Made by a program: the position numbers and the translations under genes. The notes under the pieces were generated by a model that made no database searches, was not told where the DNA came from, and saw only the letters and a list, made by a program, of their open reading frames with translations. 64,000 bases of DNA from Eutreptiella sp. 'Long Island Sound 2002' (Eukaryota; Euglenozoa; Euglenophyceae; Eutreptiales; Eutreptiaceae): the NCBI GenBank assembly GCA_964036045.1, contig OZ038399.1:28295216-28359215 (forward strand), written 5' to 3'. Below, piece by piece: positions 1 through 9,548 of the stretch (position 1 is the stretch's first letter; every line of letters starts with the position of its first letter).

Positions 1-59
1 AGCAAGGTTCCCCCTCACTGCAGATTGACAAGGAGGAAGGATGGGCCAAGTACCCTACC

Positions 60-560
60 CCCACCCTTGCAATCTCCCACCCCTTGCAATCCCCCCCCCC
101 CCCCCCCGGGAGACCGTCACTTGGCCCAAAAAGCACAGGAAATACCAGGCGCCGAAGGCGCCGAAGAAAGTTTTTCTTTAGGTTATACTAGAAATGGGGG
201 GAGGGAAGACCCTTGCAATCTTCCCCCCCCCCCCACCCGGGAGACCGTCACTTGGCGACCGTCTCCCCCCCCCACCCGGGAGACCATCACTTGGCGACCG
301 TCTCCCCCCCCCCCCACCCAGGAGACCGTCACTTGGCGACCGTCTCCCCCCCCCCCACCCGGGAGACCGTCACGCGCTACGGGGGGAGATTGCAAGGGGG
401 GGGGGAGGGTATGAGTTTTTCTTGAACAAAAAAGTTTTTTCCTGCTGGCAAGGAGGAGGGTCAACCCCCCCGCCCTCTGAAACCCAGGGGGGGATGGTTT
501 GACCCTCCTCCTCGCCAGCTGAAACCCCCCCCCCCCCCGGTCGATGGGTCCAGTAAACTC
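60..560. repeat. C-rich low-complexity DNA with a short minisatellite
   Basis: Long C runs alternate with a repeated block that contains GAGACCGTCACTTGGCGACC. About four tandem copies of a 40-50 bp unit lie at roughly 225-375 and differ mainly in C-run length. Related single copies (CGTCACTTGGCCCAAAAA) occur near 115 and 24,010, so the motif is dispersed. The proline-rich frames across it follow from the repeat and I do not call them genes. Confidence 0.8.
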
Positions 561-663
561 CAAAATGGTGTAGAGTTTGCAGGTTTTGGAGCGTGGTTTG
601 GGCAGGGGGATGACCGCAATGAGTGCTCCCCAGTGCCAGTGACAGAAAGGCAGTTTATCACAC

Positions 664-1075
664 ATGCGGAGCTCCGAGGGGCTCTGAGGGGCTCTGAGGG
701 CGTTGCAGCTCAAGCGCCCGGGAAAGCCATTACACCTGGTGACTGATTCTGAGCTTGTGTTTCTGGTTCTTACTGGAAAATGTGAAAAATGGTCCCGAAA
801 CAAATGGGTGGTGTCAAGGGGGCCACTGGCGCACACAGATCTCTGGACTGAGTTATGGGACTGATGGCTGCTGTTAGGAGACAGCGTGTCGGCGCAGTGG
901 GTACCCTCACATGTTGGGGTAGAGGCAGATGAACAGGCAGGTCGGCAGGCAGCGAAGGGAGCCAAAGTTTGGCATGGGGGGGGCGCTCCGTGCACTGTGC
1001 GCGCGCTGTGCGAAAAGTTGGCTGTGTTCCACCACCGTTGGCTTGATGCTTGCCATGGGTCCCAGGGTCCTGAAT
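664..1075 (+). pseudogene. RNase H domain relic, probably retroelement-derived
   Basis: Three short frames read together look like a type I RNase H domain. An AELRGAL block near 670 resembles the segment around the catalytic Glu, TDSELVF at about 742 carries a catalytic Asp, and WVPSHVGVEADEQAGRQAAKG-like residues near 900-955 match the C-terminal WVPSHVG region. The frame shifts near 735 and an in-frame TGA lies near 859, so it cannot make a full domain. The strong match to 'KWxxNxWVxSRGPLAHTDLW' style spacing supports the family. No RT is visible beside it, and I infer a decayed retroelement fragment. Cellular RNase H1 is less likely. Confidence 0.55.
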
Positions 1076-1524
1076 TCTGCACCCCACAGCCCCTGCTATC
1101 ACACCAGGAATTTGATCATGCATGCTTCTGTAGGTGGGTGGTTTTCAGGGATGTTCCCGGGATAAACACCGTAATAATTGGCGCTGTGCGAAAACGCCCT
1201 CTGGGTGTGTAATGAGACACAAAGAGGTCACAGACAGTGAGGCAGAGTTGGGGCTGGAGGAGATGCCAGACCAGATCAGTGAGTCGGACGAGTCAGGGGG
1301 TTCACAGATGTCTGATTCTGAAGGGGAGGAGGAGATGTGGTCGCCCGTCAAGCGGCCAAGACACCACTGCCCTGTCTGCTCTCACAGTGTTCATTAATTT
1401 TATTTCAATGACACCGGCGGCCACTCGCGTAGATGCGGGCTCTGCTTCCCCCGCACAGTCTGAGAACTTCCTCAACAATACGCTTGTGGTCGCACCCTTG
1501 GACACACCTGTGTCTCGGGGTCCT

Positions 1525-1935
1525 GGGCAGCTCGCCAACTGCAATGTGCTGCTTCATGCGCGCTGGGCCGTGACTGGGACTTTGCCAAGCACGTTCCCTG
1601 GGGTGCTAACCGAGCTTGGGAGTGTGCCGCTCAAGGACCCGGTCTGGCTCTCAGCGGATTACAGTATGCTCCCCAGTGAGTACTTGGGCAACGAGAAATC
1701 GATCCATGCCCAGCTGCTCATGGTCATCCTGGGAGCCCAGATTCTGCTGCCGGGAGCTGCAGAGTACTACCGAGCACTCGATGGTTCGCGTGAAGACGAC
1801 CCTCCGCGCCCTGCAGCACCATCCAGACCAATTGGCTCGGCGGATGACTCTGACAGGTCCCAAATCGCTCAGCCACAGTCGCGCTTGCCGCCAATGCGTA
1901 GACGGTGCCGCCGTCGGTGCTGCCAACAGTGTCAC
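1525..1935 (+). pseudogene. Light-harvesting chlorophyll a/b-binding protein fragment, plus-strand copy
   Basis: The frame shows the order of an LHC protein: a helix-B-like HARW segment near 1555, then EYLGNEKSIHAQLL and ILGAQILLPGAAEYYR near 1678-1770, then a degenerate GSADDSD block near 1835. LHC proteins bind chlorophyll in thylakoid membranes, and the first-helix Glu/Arg region and the YLGNPxxxHAQ segment are family hallmarks. The helix-1 ELxxAR motif is altered to LLHAR, and the frame is lost after about 1860, before the last chlorophyll-binding helix. No start or transit peptide is visible. It is the inverted partner of the copy on the other strand at 1925-2460, roughly 80 percent identical by eye. 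Confidence 0.7.
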
Positions 1936-2460
1936 TGGAGTTTTTGACGGCGGATGGGGCTGTAGCTTGGGCTACGCAGCTGTCAACAAGGCCCTGGCCA
2001 GTCTGAGTAACCTAGATGGCGTACCTGAGGAGTGCCAGCATGGCAAGCCGGTCGTTCCGGGTCTTTGTCTGCTCCACCCTGGCAGACGTGTCACGGTCAT
2101 CCGCCGACCCAAGTGGTTTGAATGGTGCTGCGGGGCGTGGAGGGTCGTCTTCACGCGGACCACCGATCGTTCGGTAGTACACAGCAGCTCCCATCAGCAG
2201 AATCTGGGTCCCCAGGATGGTCAGGATCAGCTTGGCATGGATCAATTGCCCGTTGCCCAAGCACTCAATGGGGGGAGCACCGCAACCCTTCGAGAGCCAG
2301 GCAGGGCCCTTGAGCGGCGCAATTCCATACTTGGTCAGCACCCCAAGGAACGTGCTTGGCGAAGTCCCAGTGATGTCCCAGCGCGCATGCCGCAGTTCGC
2401 ACCCACGGTATCTGGCAAGCTGCTCCGTGGCGCCCTCGGTCGTCTGATCGTCGTCAACTA
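1925..2460 (-). pseudogene. Light-harvesting chlorophyll a/b-binding protein fragment, minus-strand copy
   Basis: This is the better preserved LHC copy. Reading leftwards it shows LARYRGCELRHARW (first helix), ECLGNGQLIHAKL, ILMGAAVYYR-like residues, GGPREDD, a PLGSADD block and finally NDRLAMLALLRYAI, which matches the last-helix signature NGRLAMLAMxGYxxQ. At the position where the family has Gln the codon is TAG (2012-2014). Beyond it the frame still reads VTQTGQGLVD, resembling the usual VTGKGPVDN tail. A transit peptide is not evident: the frame upstream of 2460 is Ala/Arg-rich and does not look like an LHC N-terminus. It may be an exon or a pseudogene. The chlorophyll a/b-type sequence is the best clue to a green-lineage host. 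Confidence 0.75.
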
Positions 2461-3002
2461 GCAGCGCGGCACCCGCGCGGGCCGCCCCCATCGCCAAGGC
2501 GTAGTGCGGTTGTACAGCAGCGGCATTTGTGGGTGCAGCTAGCGCTGCGGCACCTGTGCGTGCCGCCACCAGCGCTCGGCCGGCGCCCAGCCAGCTACGT
2601 GGCGACCATGGCCAGGATGTCGGGCTGGAGGGTGCTGCATATCCCGTACCCCCCCCGCGGTGGCTCGGCGGTGTCCTTGTCCTCCATCTCTGTCCGGTTT
2701 TCAGTGCGGATGCTGGGCTCATGGGTTGCTCCGATGGTCATCCAGCTGTCGTCCGAGACCGTCGTGCCGGGACCCAGCTGGGGGCGCGCTGCTGGGTTGG
2801 TCCGCCCGGGGTCGCCCGGCGCCGGGACCCCCCTTGGGCGCAGCGCTGCCCACCGGGCACAGTGGGGCTGGAGGGGGCTGGCCGCGGATCTCGGACAGTT
2901 CGGCTGCGTGGGGCTCGCGCAGCGGGTTCTGGTTCATCACCACCTGCCCTGCTCGCTGCAGCAGTGGGCAGTTTATCTGCAGGAGTGAACACGCAAACCA
3001 CG

Positions 3003-4249
3003 ATGTTCGCTGCGACAACCTCTGGGCAGCGATCCCGGTGCGGGTCCGTGGACAATGTGGACGACAGCTGGACTAGGTTATGCCCACACCCCGCAGCACG
3101 GGCGCCGGCTCCCCGGGACCTCGGCGTGACGACATCGGGCGACGGGTCGAGCCCCCCAAGTGCGCCAGTCCCCAGACCGGGTCCCGCCGCAACGGGGGCG
3201 GGCGACGGCGGGACGCCCGAACAACTGCAGACTGCCGCGAACACGGCCCAATATAATGGAGGGTACGGGTTAGGGCTGGAGCTGCTCACCCACGCACAAA
3301 CCGCGCCCATGGAGACCACCACACAGCCTCGGGACGGGGGCCATGAGCTAGTGTGCCAAATGTTCATCAAAACGCCGACCAGCCGCACACTGACGCTGAA
3401 CGTGGGGACCATGGGCATCGCTGTGGCTGCCGTCAAGGCACGAATCCGTGATACAGGAGACATCCCGCCGGACCAGCAGCGGCTGGTTCTTGCTGGAAAG
3501 CCCCTGCTGCGGGATGAGCGCACCTTGGACGAGTACGGGATCAAAGTACACTCAACCTTGGAAGTGTTGGACCGCCTGTGCGGCGGCATGCCGTCGGCCA
3601 AGGCGGCAACGGACGACTCGGCGGCTATGGAGACTAATGGGGCAAAGATGCCGGTGCCCGCTGCAAAGCCCTCACTCACGGCATGGGCAAAGTGGGTACA
3701 GGGGCCGTACCAAACGCTCCTGCGCAACGCCAGCTTTGCGGAGCAGCTCGACACATGGGAAATTGACTTTCTGGAAGCACTTACCGATGAAGGAGTCCCA
3801 GAGGGCGCGGTAGCGGCTATGACCACCAGGGCGGGGCTCTCCATGGACCCCACTGAGGCGACCCGCGCCATGGCCGCGTACCGCGGCCGCAAGCACCTCC
3901 AGCCCGACTTCGTGCAGGGGGTGTTCAAGAAGGTCGCGAGCGCCAAGGGGGACGCCACAGGAGCACAAACCAGCAGCGCCCCGCCAGCACCGCCGGCCGT
4001 ACACCCGTCGATAGCGAGTGGGCGAAATGGGTGGCAGTGCCATTCACCACCATCACTAGCAGGCCCTCCTACGCCGGTGACCTGGATGCTTGGGAGGTGG
4101 ACATGGAGGAGTACCTCGTGGAGGTTGACGCCACCCACGAGCAGCTCACTGCCCTCGCGAACCGGGCCGGGATTGACCCGGACCGCACACTCTTGGTCCG
4201 GGCCCTCGGTGCGTACGCAGCCCGCAAGCACCTCCGCCCCAACCTCTAG
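3003..4249 (+). CDS. Ubiquitin-like/Gag-like protein of the YR retroelement (frameshifted)
   Basis: From Met at 3360 to Gly-Gly at 3582-3587 there are exactly 76 codons of ubiquitin-like sequence, with IPPDQQRL, an AGKPLL loop, RTLDEYG, STLEVL and a C-terminal RLCGG followed at once by Met. Two related domains of about 70 residues follow, at about 3690-3915 and 4013-4246. Each begins WAKWV and contains LDTWEID or LDAWEVD, then RAG, then RKHLQPDF or RKHLRPNL. The second is in the -1 frame relative to the first, with the shift between about 3920 and 4010. The frame ends at TAG 4247-4249, and the next ORF starts four bases later in the same frame. The true start is uncertain: 3003, 3309 and 3360 all have ATG. 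I infer a Gag-type role from position. Release by a host deubiquitinase at GG|M is a hypothesis. Confidence 0.65.
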
Positions 4250-4252
4250 ACC

Positions 4253-6049
4253 ATGCAGTTCCAGCCCGTGTCGCAGCCGGACCAGCACCCAGCACAGGCC
4301 GACGACGTGACCCCCGAACAGAGTCGTATGCGAGAGATCGTTGCGCTCCTGTATGCCCAGAAACTGGAAATGGAGCAAATGCGACAAAGTCTAATCCCAC
4401 CGCTCACCACCGCGGAGATCGACAAGTTCCTAGCCGAGGCATTACCGTACGCGTGGATGACCACCCTGGCTGCAACACTGAAGGAGACCGCGATGGACGA
4501 CCCCACCGGACAGTGGTCCAGCGGCAAGCTGGAGACTGCCACATGGCGGGTGATCAATGAAGAGCTGGCCGCCAAGCGCCAGGGGAGACAGTCGGCACCC
4601 ACCGCCCGTACGGCCCACCAGCAACAGCCATTCCCTGTGGCCACCCCGTACCAGGGCTTCGTCCAGCAACAGACAAGCCCTGGCTCTGGCACGGTGTGTT
4701 TTTCTTGCGGTGGCCGCGGACACTTCGCTCGCCAGTGCCCGATGCGCGCGCAAGCGGGGCAGGTACAGCAGCTCGGCGGACAGACACTCTGGGTCAGCGG
4801 CAACCAGGCGTTCGAATTGAATGGACCCCCGCCGGCGCCCTGCAACAGGTGCGGACAGATGCACTGGGCCCAGTTCCCGTGCCTGCCCGTAGCACCGGCG
4901 GCACCCGCCGCGCCACCCCCCACCGCCGCACCCACGGGCCCGACAGTGGGACCGGCCCCAAGAGCCCCTGTGGATTGGAACACCATCCTGAAGTGGGCCC
5001 AACAGTCGGGAGCAGGGCCGGGGTCCGCCGGACAGGACCGGGGACGGGGCCGCGGCCCCCACGCGCCACCACCGTGGGTGGCTGCCCCGCGACCCCCCTC
5101 CGTGGCCGACGGTCGGGCGGCGTATCGCGACGCCATACGCGCCGCCGCACGGGACATGCTCAGTGACACCCTGTCGTTCGCCATCCGGGCCTACGCATCT
5201 GGCACAAGGGAGACGTACCTCTGTGCAGCCCGTACCACCCTCCGCGGCATGGGGGACGCAGTCCCATTGGAGGTGGCGATCGACGCCCGACTCCTCGTGC
5301 TCGCAGGCCGGCGACGGGGCGGTTCGGCGGCACGCAACGCTGTCTCCGCATTCCGAATGCTGGAGGACCTGCAGCTCCTGGGCCGCGTGGTCCTCCCCCG
5401 CATGTGGCTACAAGTGCGCGCCATTGATAAAGCGACCGCGCACCTGGCTGCCCCGAGAATATGGGCGGCTGGCGCCGACGTTGAGCGCCTGGGCAGATGC
5501 CGGCACCACTGGGCGTGGGCCCGCACCTTTTTCGCAGTCGCTTGCGCGGCTGTGTACGCCCTCCGCGTCGGCGACGTTGCCCGCTTCTCGTGGGACGGAA
5601 TTGCCACGCCCGGGTGGCTCACCTTCTGGGACCAGAAGGTCAACGCGGAATGGGTGGACGTCCCCCTCAGCCCGTTCCTTGAACAATGGCGGGCCTACAT
5701 CGCCCACCTTCGACGCCCGGACCACCTGCCCACAGGCCTCCTGTTCCCAGGGGGCACCAGCACGGCGTCCGAGTGCCTCCGGCAGTTGGTCTACGACACC
5801 CCCAGCGCGCACATCACGTGGCACCCATGGAAAAGATTCAGCGCTGCAGCCTACATGTGGCTCGGAGGCACCTCATACGGCCTCCAACTATGGGCCAGAT
5901 GGCGGTCGCCGAAGCAGGCGCGCCACTACGCCCGGCACCCCCCATCCTGGACTCTGCCCCAAACTCTGTGCCTCCCCATCCCCCCCCATCACTCAGGATC
6001 TCCAGCGAGGGATATCGACTGGGCCGTGGTCGCCATCCGGGAGCTCTAG
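4253..6049 (+). CDS. Gag zinc-knuckle / tyrosine recombinase fusion of the YR retroelement
   Basis: This 598-codon frame joins a nucleic-acid-binding Gag part to a recombinase. Residues 149-162 form a CCHC knuckle (CFSCGGRGHFARQC). A second Cys-His cluster, CNRCGQMH, starts at about residue 197. A Pro/Ala/Gly-rich stretch follows, and the tyrosine recombinase fills the C-terminal half. The box A Arg lies in ALRVGDVARFSW (Arg 438), a candidate beta-hairpin Lys in WDQKVN, the box B region is HPWKRFSAAA (His 524, Lys 527, Arg 528), and the nucleophile Tyr is in ARHYARH (Tyr 559). These enzymes integrate the cDNA circle by strand exchange without target duplication. The frame ends at TAG 6047-6049 but stays open in frame past it. 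YR upstream of RT is unlike the order in DIRS and Ngaro elements I know. Confidence 0.75.
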   Translation: MQFQPVSQPDQHPAQADDVTPEQSRMREIVALLYAQKLEMEQMRQSLIPPLTTAEIDKFLAEALPYAWMTTLAATLKETAMDDPTGQWSSGKLETATWRVINEELAAKRQGRQSAPTARTAHQQQPFPVATPYQGFVQQQTSPGSGTVCFSCGGRGHFARQCPMRAQAGQVQQLGGQTLWVSGNQAFELNGPPPAPCNRCGQMHWAQFPCLPVAPAAPAAPPPTAAPTGPTVGPAPRAPVDWNTILKWAQQSGAGPGSAGQDRGRGRGPHAPPPWVAAPRPPSVADGRAAYRDAIRAAARDMLSDTLSFAIRAYASGTRETYLCAARTTLRGMGDAVPLEVAIDARLLVLAGRRRGGSAARNAVSAFRMLEDLQLLGRVVLPRMWLQVRAIDKATAHLAAPRIWAAGADVERLGRCRHHWAWARTFFAVACAAVYALRVGDVARFSWDGIATPGWLTFWDQKVNAEWVDVPLSPFLEQWRAYIAHLRRPDHLPTGLLFPGGTSTASECLRQLVYDTPSAHITWHPWKRFSAAAYMWLGGTSYGLQLWARWRSPKQARHYARHPPSWTLPQTLCLPIPPHHSGSPARDIDWAVVAIREL

Positions 6050-7536
6050 CCGTCAGAGGCCTGGAAACCCGCTGGCAAACGCCCCGCCGCGCGTCGCGCG
6101 CCCCCAGCCCACATCCCATCCGCCCACGACGACCACGGAGACTCATCCAGCTCCGGGGAGGAAGCTGTTGACGTGGAGCACCCCCTCCCGGATCAGAAGC
6201 ACCAGATGGCCAGTGAATAGCCCACAGGTACCAGGCCCAAGCCGGAAGAAGCCCACCACGCCCCCCGGCCGGCGGCTTCAGCGCCCGCACCGGACCCGCG
6301 GCCGGAAATTGCAGCTACACCCGGCGCTACCCCCCCTCCCTCCCATGCTCATGCTCCTGCCGAACAATGCGCGCCAACGCCGGCGCAACACAACCCTGCC
6401 CCTGAAGCCGATCACGACATGGGCACCGACGCTCAAGCTGGCCCTGGCGCGCACCAAGAAGGCCACCAGACCGCGATTGACCCGCCGCCGCCAGCCACGC
6501 CCGCCGCGACCTCACTGGCAGAGCCCCGATCCCAGTGCATCGACCGCCGCTTGTTCCTCACGCCCTCCATCCCCCCCCCTGCCAGCCCCCCAACAGAGCC
6601 CACCCAGCCCAGCGCGCCAGATATGCCAGACGCATCCACGGACCCAATCACGGGCACCACCACAACAAAGGTCGCCCAGCAAGCACCCTCCGCCCCTCCC
6701 TGCGCTCAACCACCCCCCGTAGCAGCCCACAGCAGCGGCACCGACCCCTGGCACGAGCTGCAGGAAGTACCGGGCGCCGACGACGGTGGGCCAACACCCA
6801 TGCAACGCGACGACGACGGCTCTCCTATGCCGCCCGCCGCCGTCCATGGCCGACATCTTGCGGGACGCCACGCAAAGAGACCGCACGTGCCCACAAGCGC
6901 CACCCCAGCGCCAGAAATCAAGGTCCGGGCTGTTGACCCAGCCGACGGTCAGCCAACAGCGACCCACACTGGGCGGCCAACCACAAACCCGCCGGTGGAC
7001 CACGCCCCATTCAGTGGCTATGACCTGCTTGCGCCTCGGCGGGGGACGCGCTTCTGCCGGTGGCACCCCGGACCCATGCCATTGCCACCTGTGGACGACG
7101 GCGACTCACGACACCGCTTTGAGCACCATCGACACCGCGCTGCAGACGGCGACACGCAAATTGGCGAGGACGCGACCCCAGAGGGTGGTGAGCGACATGT
7201 TACGGGATCTGAGTATGCTGGCCCTGAACAGGGCACACGACAGGGGAGCTTGGGAACAAACTGCTGACCATCTAGTGGCAGTCCTCACCGCCGTCACCGA
7301 CCTCGACCCGCGGGAAGTTGATATTTCGCCGCCCTCGGACACCAGCCCCAAGCCACCGCAGACGCCGCAAGGGACCTTGCCACAGCATGTGGCCTAGCGC
7401 GGTATCGGCACGGCGGGCGCGATCCCGGTGCCGGCCGATATATGGCAACGGCATCGCCCACCGGGACTGGATAGTGCACTGCGGCTGGCGCCGGACTTGG
7501 GCGGTTCAGACGACCCCATCTTGCGGCGGCCATTGA
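6050..7536 (+). CDS. Pro/Ala-rich linker region between YR and RT (TAG-interrupted, frameshifted)
   Basis: After the YR stop, the same frame remains open to 7267 except for one TAG at 6218-6220. It encodes a hydrophilic Asp/Ser/Glu-rich piece followed by a long Pro/Ala-rich, low-complexity segment. From about 7100 a different frame looks more protein-like (LSTIDTALQTATRKLARTR and onwards) and runs through another TAG at 7395-7397 towards the RT. I recognise no domain. Its position suggests a spacer, or the linker that precedes RT in YR elements. The composition bias makes chance open frames likely here, so confidence that it is translated is limited. Confidence 0.35.
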
Positions 7537-8892
7537 GCGCGATGGCCTCCTCCGCCGGTGCCAGGACACTGCTGGGCTAACCTACGGGCATTCCCCAAGC
7601 CCAAGTCAGCGGAAAAGGGCGCTTTAATAGCGGACCTTCGCCTGCTTAATTCCCTCATGGGCAGCCCACCTGTCCCGTTTGAGCTACCCAGCCTGGAGCA
7701 GTTGGCAGGCCTGCTAGAGATCTGCAAGGCACGCGGCATTTCCACATGCTACACCAAGCTGGATATTAGTAACATGTTTTGGTTTGTACAGCTGCCGCCC
7801 CAGTACGCAAACAGCTTCCGCTTTCGGGTACGCGGCATCACGTACGCCATCCCCAGCCTGCCCTTTGGGTGGACACACAGTCCCACAATAGCCGTCGCCG
7901 TCCTCGCGCAGTATCTGGCCGTCACGTTTCCGGGGGACATCATCATCATACAGTATGTCGATGATATACTACTGGTGGCAGCAGACCGAACAGCCCTTGC
8001 CCGCTGCACCCACGCCCTCGCCCGCGACCTTGAGTGCCAGGGGTGGCGCGTCAGCCCCAAATCCCAGTTAGATCCGTCCATGGAGGTATCATGGATGGGC
8101 AAAGACCTGCATGGGGGACGGCACACCATTATCCAATCCGCCAACTACATGGCTACGGTAACCGCACTCTGGGTCCGGCTGGCGACCCATGGATATGACG
8201 CCCGCACTATGCGCCGCCTCTGTGGGAAGATTATACGGGCATCAAGACCCGGACGGGGGGCGATGCCATTTATGAATGGAGCACTGGCATGGCTCAACTG
8301 GGGCCCCCACAGGGCCATGTACACGCCGCCGGCAGTTCTACGAGGGCTGATGGAGGCTACCGCCGTGTGTCTCACCCCATGGACCGCCCCTGCACCGGTC
8401 ACAGGCCCAGCCGAACAATGGTTTGTCGACGCAGCGTTTGATGCCGGACATTGGACGGCGGCGTTGTGGGCGCCCGACCGGGGGGCGCGCATATGGAAAT
8501 TACCGCCGTACGTACGCACCCAACAGGGGGCCGAGTTGGCGGCCATCGAGGCGGCTGTCCGGCTGGCTGCCTACGAACGCCTAAGCCACGTCCGGCTGGT
8601 GGCGGATAACATGGCCGCCATCTGGGCCACCAAGCGCACCAAGGCTAGCATGGCCAACCCGGAGCGGGCGCGACACCTGCGGCGTATCCAACACCTGCTC
8701 CGTTGGTCCCACCTTCGGGTACATATGTACTGGGTGGCCTCCCGCTTCAATCCGGCGGACTCGCCGTCCAGAATGGACAAGTACGAGTCGGCTGTGCACA
8801 TGATGGCCGATGCAGAGGCGACATACCAGACACTGCGCAAGCTCCCCCAGCATAAGCCACTGGCGATGGGCTGGGTGCACTACCGTGGTTGA
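7537..8892 (+). CDS. Reverse transcriptase - RNase H of the YR retroelement
   Basis: The frame copies RNA to DNA and removes the template strand. RT blocks are in order: FPKPKSAEKGALIADLR LLN (block 1-2), TKLDISNMFW with the first catalytic Asp near 7760, LPFGWTHSPT near 7860, and QYVDDILLV with the catalytic YVDD near 7951-7968. RNase H follows: FVDAAFD near 8425, ELAAIEAA near 8535, LVADNMAAIWA near 8600 and the FNPADSPSR ending near 8750 typical of DIRS and pararetrovirus-like enzymes. It stops at TGA 8890-8892. There is no ATG at the RT start. Upstream RT-like residues lie in other frames near 7520-7575, so a frameshift or an upstream translated frame is implied. Confidence 0.85.
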   Translation, partial: ARWPPPPVPGHCWANLRAFPKPKSAEKGALIADLRLLNSLMGSPPVPFELPSLEQLAGLLEICKARGISTCYTKLDISNMFWFVQLPPQYANSFRFRVRGITYAIPSLPFGWTHSPTIAVAVLAQYLAVTFPGDIIIIQYVDDILLVAADRTALARCTHALARDLECQGWRVSPKSQLDPSMEVSWMGKDLHGGRHTIIQSANYMATVTALWVRLATHGYDARTMRRLCGKIIRASRPGRGAMPFMNGALAWLNWGPHRAMYTPPAVLRGLMEATAVCLTPWTAPAPVTGPAEQWFVDAAFDAGHWTAALWAPDRGARIWKLPPYVRTQQGAELAAIEAAVRLAAYERLSHVRLVADNMAAIWATKRTKASMANPERARHLRRIQHLLRWSHLRVHMYWVASRFNPADSPSRMDKYESAVHMMADAEATYQTLRKLPQHKPLAMGWVHYRG

Positions 8893-9387
8893 TTTGCGCC
8901 CCCCCCCCCCGCATAGCCCCCCCCCTGGCTGGCTTCACCTGCATGCTTTCTCTGTAGCATGATGCATCCCCCCTAAGCTGTGCGCCACTGCGGTGGCCCC
9001 CCCCCAGGAGCCGGCCCCGCTGACGCTGCTTGTGCTTTTATGGCAGCCCCCCCCCACCACGCAGGCCTGGTGCCAGTGTGCCAGAGACCTTGCATGACTG
9101 CGCCGCACGGGCACTGGTGCAACCGGGCGCTGTTCTACCTAGCTCCAGCAGTGCCCTGCATGCTTCCCCTGCATGCCCTTTTCTGGCACGGTGCATTTAT
9201 GCTTCACTGCATGCCGCTGCAGCAGATTATAAATTCGTAGTTAGCTGCCTCTGTACTCCGCACGAGGTGGCCTGCAAACTACCGGGGGGTACCGTGGGGC
9301 GGGGCCAGCGCGCTCCTGCCCATCAGTGATATTATTCAGCAGAGCCTTTGTTTGCGTGTGGCAGGGCAGGAACGAGCATCACTGCCA
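8893..9387. other. Non-coding tail of the YR element and intergenic DNA
   Basis: C-runs alternate with several copies of TGCATG or GCATGC (for example near 8940, 9160, 9172 and 9210). This could be the 3' non-coding end of the retroelement. I could not match it to sequence upstream of 3000, and I see no gene. Confidence 0.5.
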
Positions 9388-9546
9388 AACCCTCCTCTTC
9401 CTCCCCCCCTTCCCCCTCACTGCACCCCTCCTCTTCCTCCCCCCCTTCCCCCTCACTGCACCCTTCCTCTTCCTCCCCCCCTTCCCCCTCACTGCACCCC
9501 TCCTCTTCCTCCCCCCCTTCCCCCTCACTGCACCCCCCCCCCCCCC
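9388..9546. repeat. 36-bp minisatellite, four copies, at an intron 3' end
   Basis: The unit TCCTCTTCCTCCCCCC plus CTTCCCCCTCACTGCACC is repeated four times with almost no divergence. It ends in a C run and AG immediately before the cyclase exon at 9549, so it probably forms an extended polypyrimidine tract of an intron. Confidence 0.85.
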
Positions 9547-9548
9547 AG

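Larger units (their letters stand above)
2960..8960 (+). mobile_element. Tyrosine-recombinase (DIRS-like) retrotransposon, degraded
   Basis: A set of plus-strand frames forms one element: ubiquitin-like/Gag-like protein (3003-4249), zinc knuckles plus tyrosine recombinase (4253-6049), Pro/Ala-rich linker (6050-7536) and RT-RNase H (7537-8892). YR retroelements such as DIRS, PAT, Ngaro and Volvox Kangaroo use a tyrosine recombinase instead of an integrase. I see no methyltransferase domain. I could not find the inverted or split direct terminal repeats, so the limits are approximate. The frame changes near 3920-4010, 7100-7267 and 7575, and in-frame TAG codons occur at 4247, 6047, 6218 and 7395, so this copy is probably inactive unless the TAGs are read through. 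Confidence 0.75.

Noticed and set aside
2738-4387. 549-codon minus-strand ORF opposite the ubiquitin-like/Gag gene
   Set aside because: Antisense shadow; the plus strand carries recognisable domains at the same place.
5163-6722. 519-codon plus-strand ORF overlapping the YR gene
   Set aside because: It is a Pro/Arg/Ser-rich shadow of the YR frame in GC-rich DNA and has no motif.
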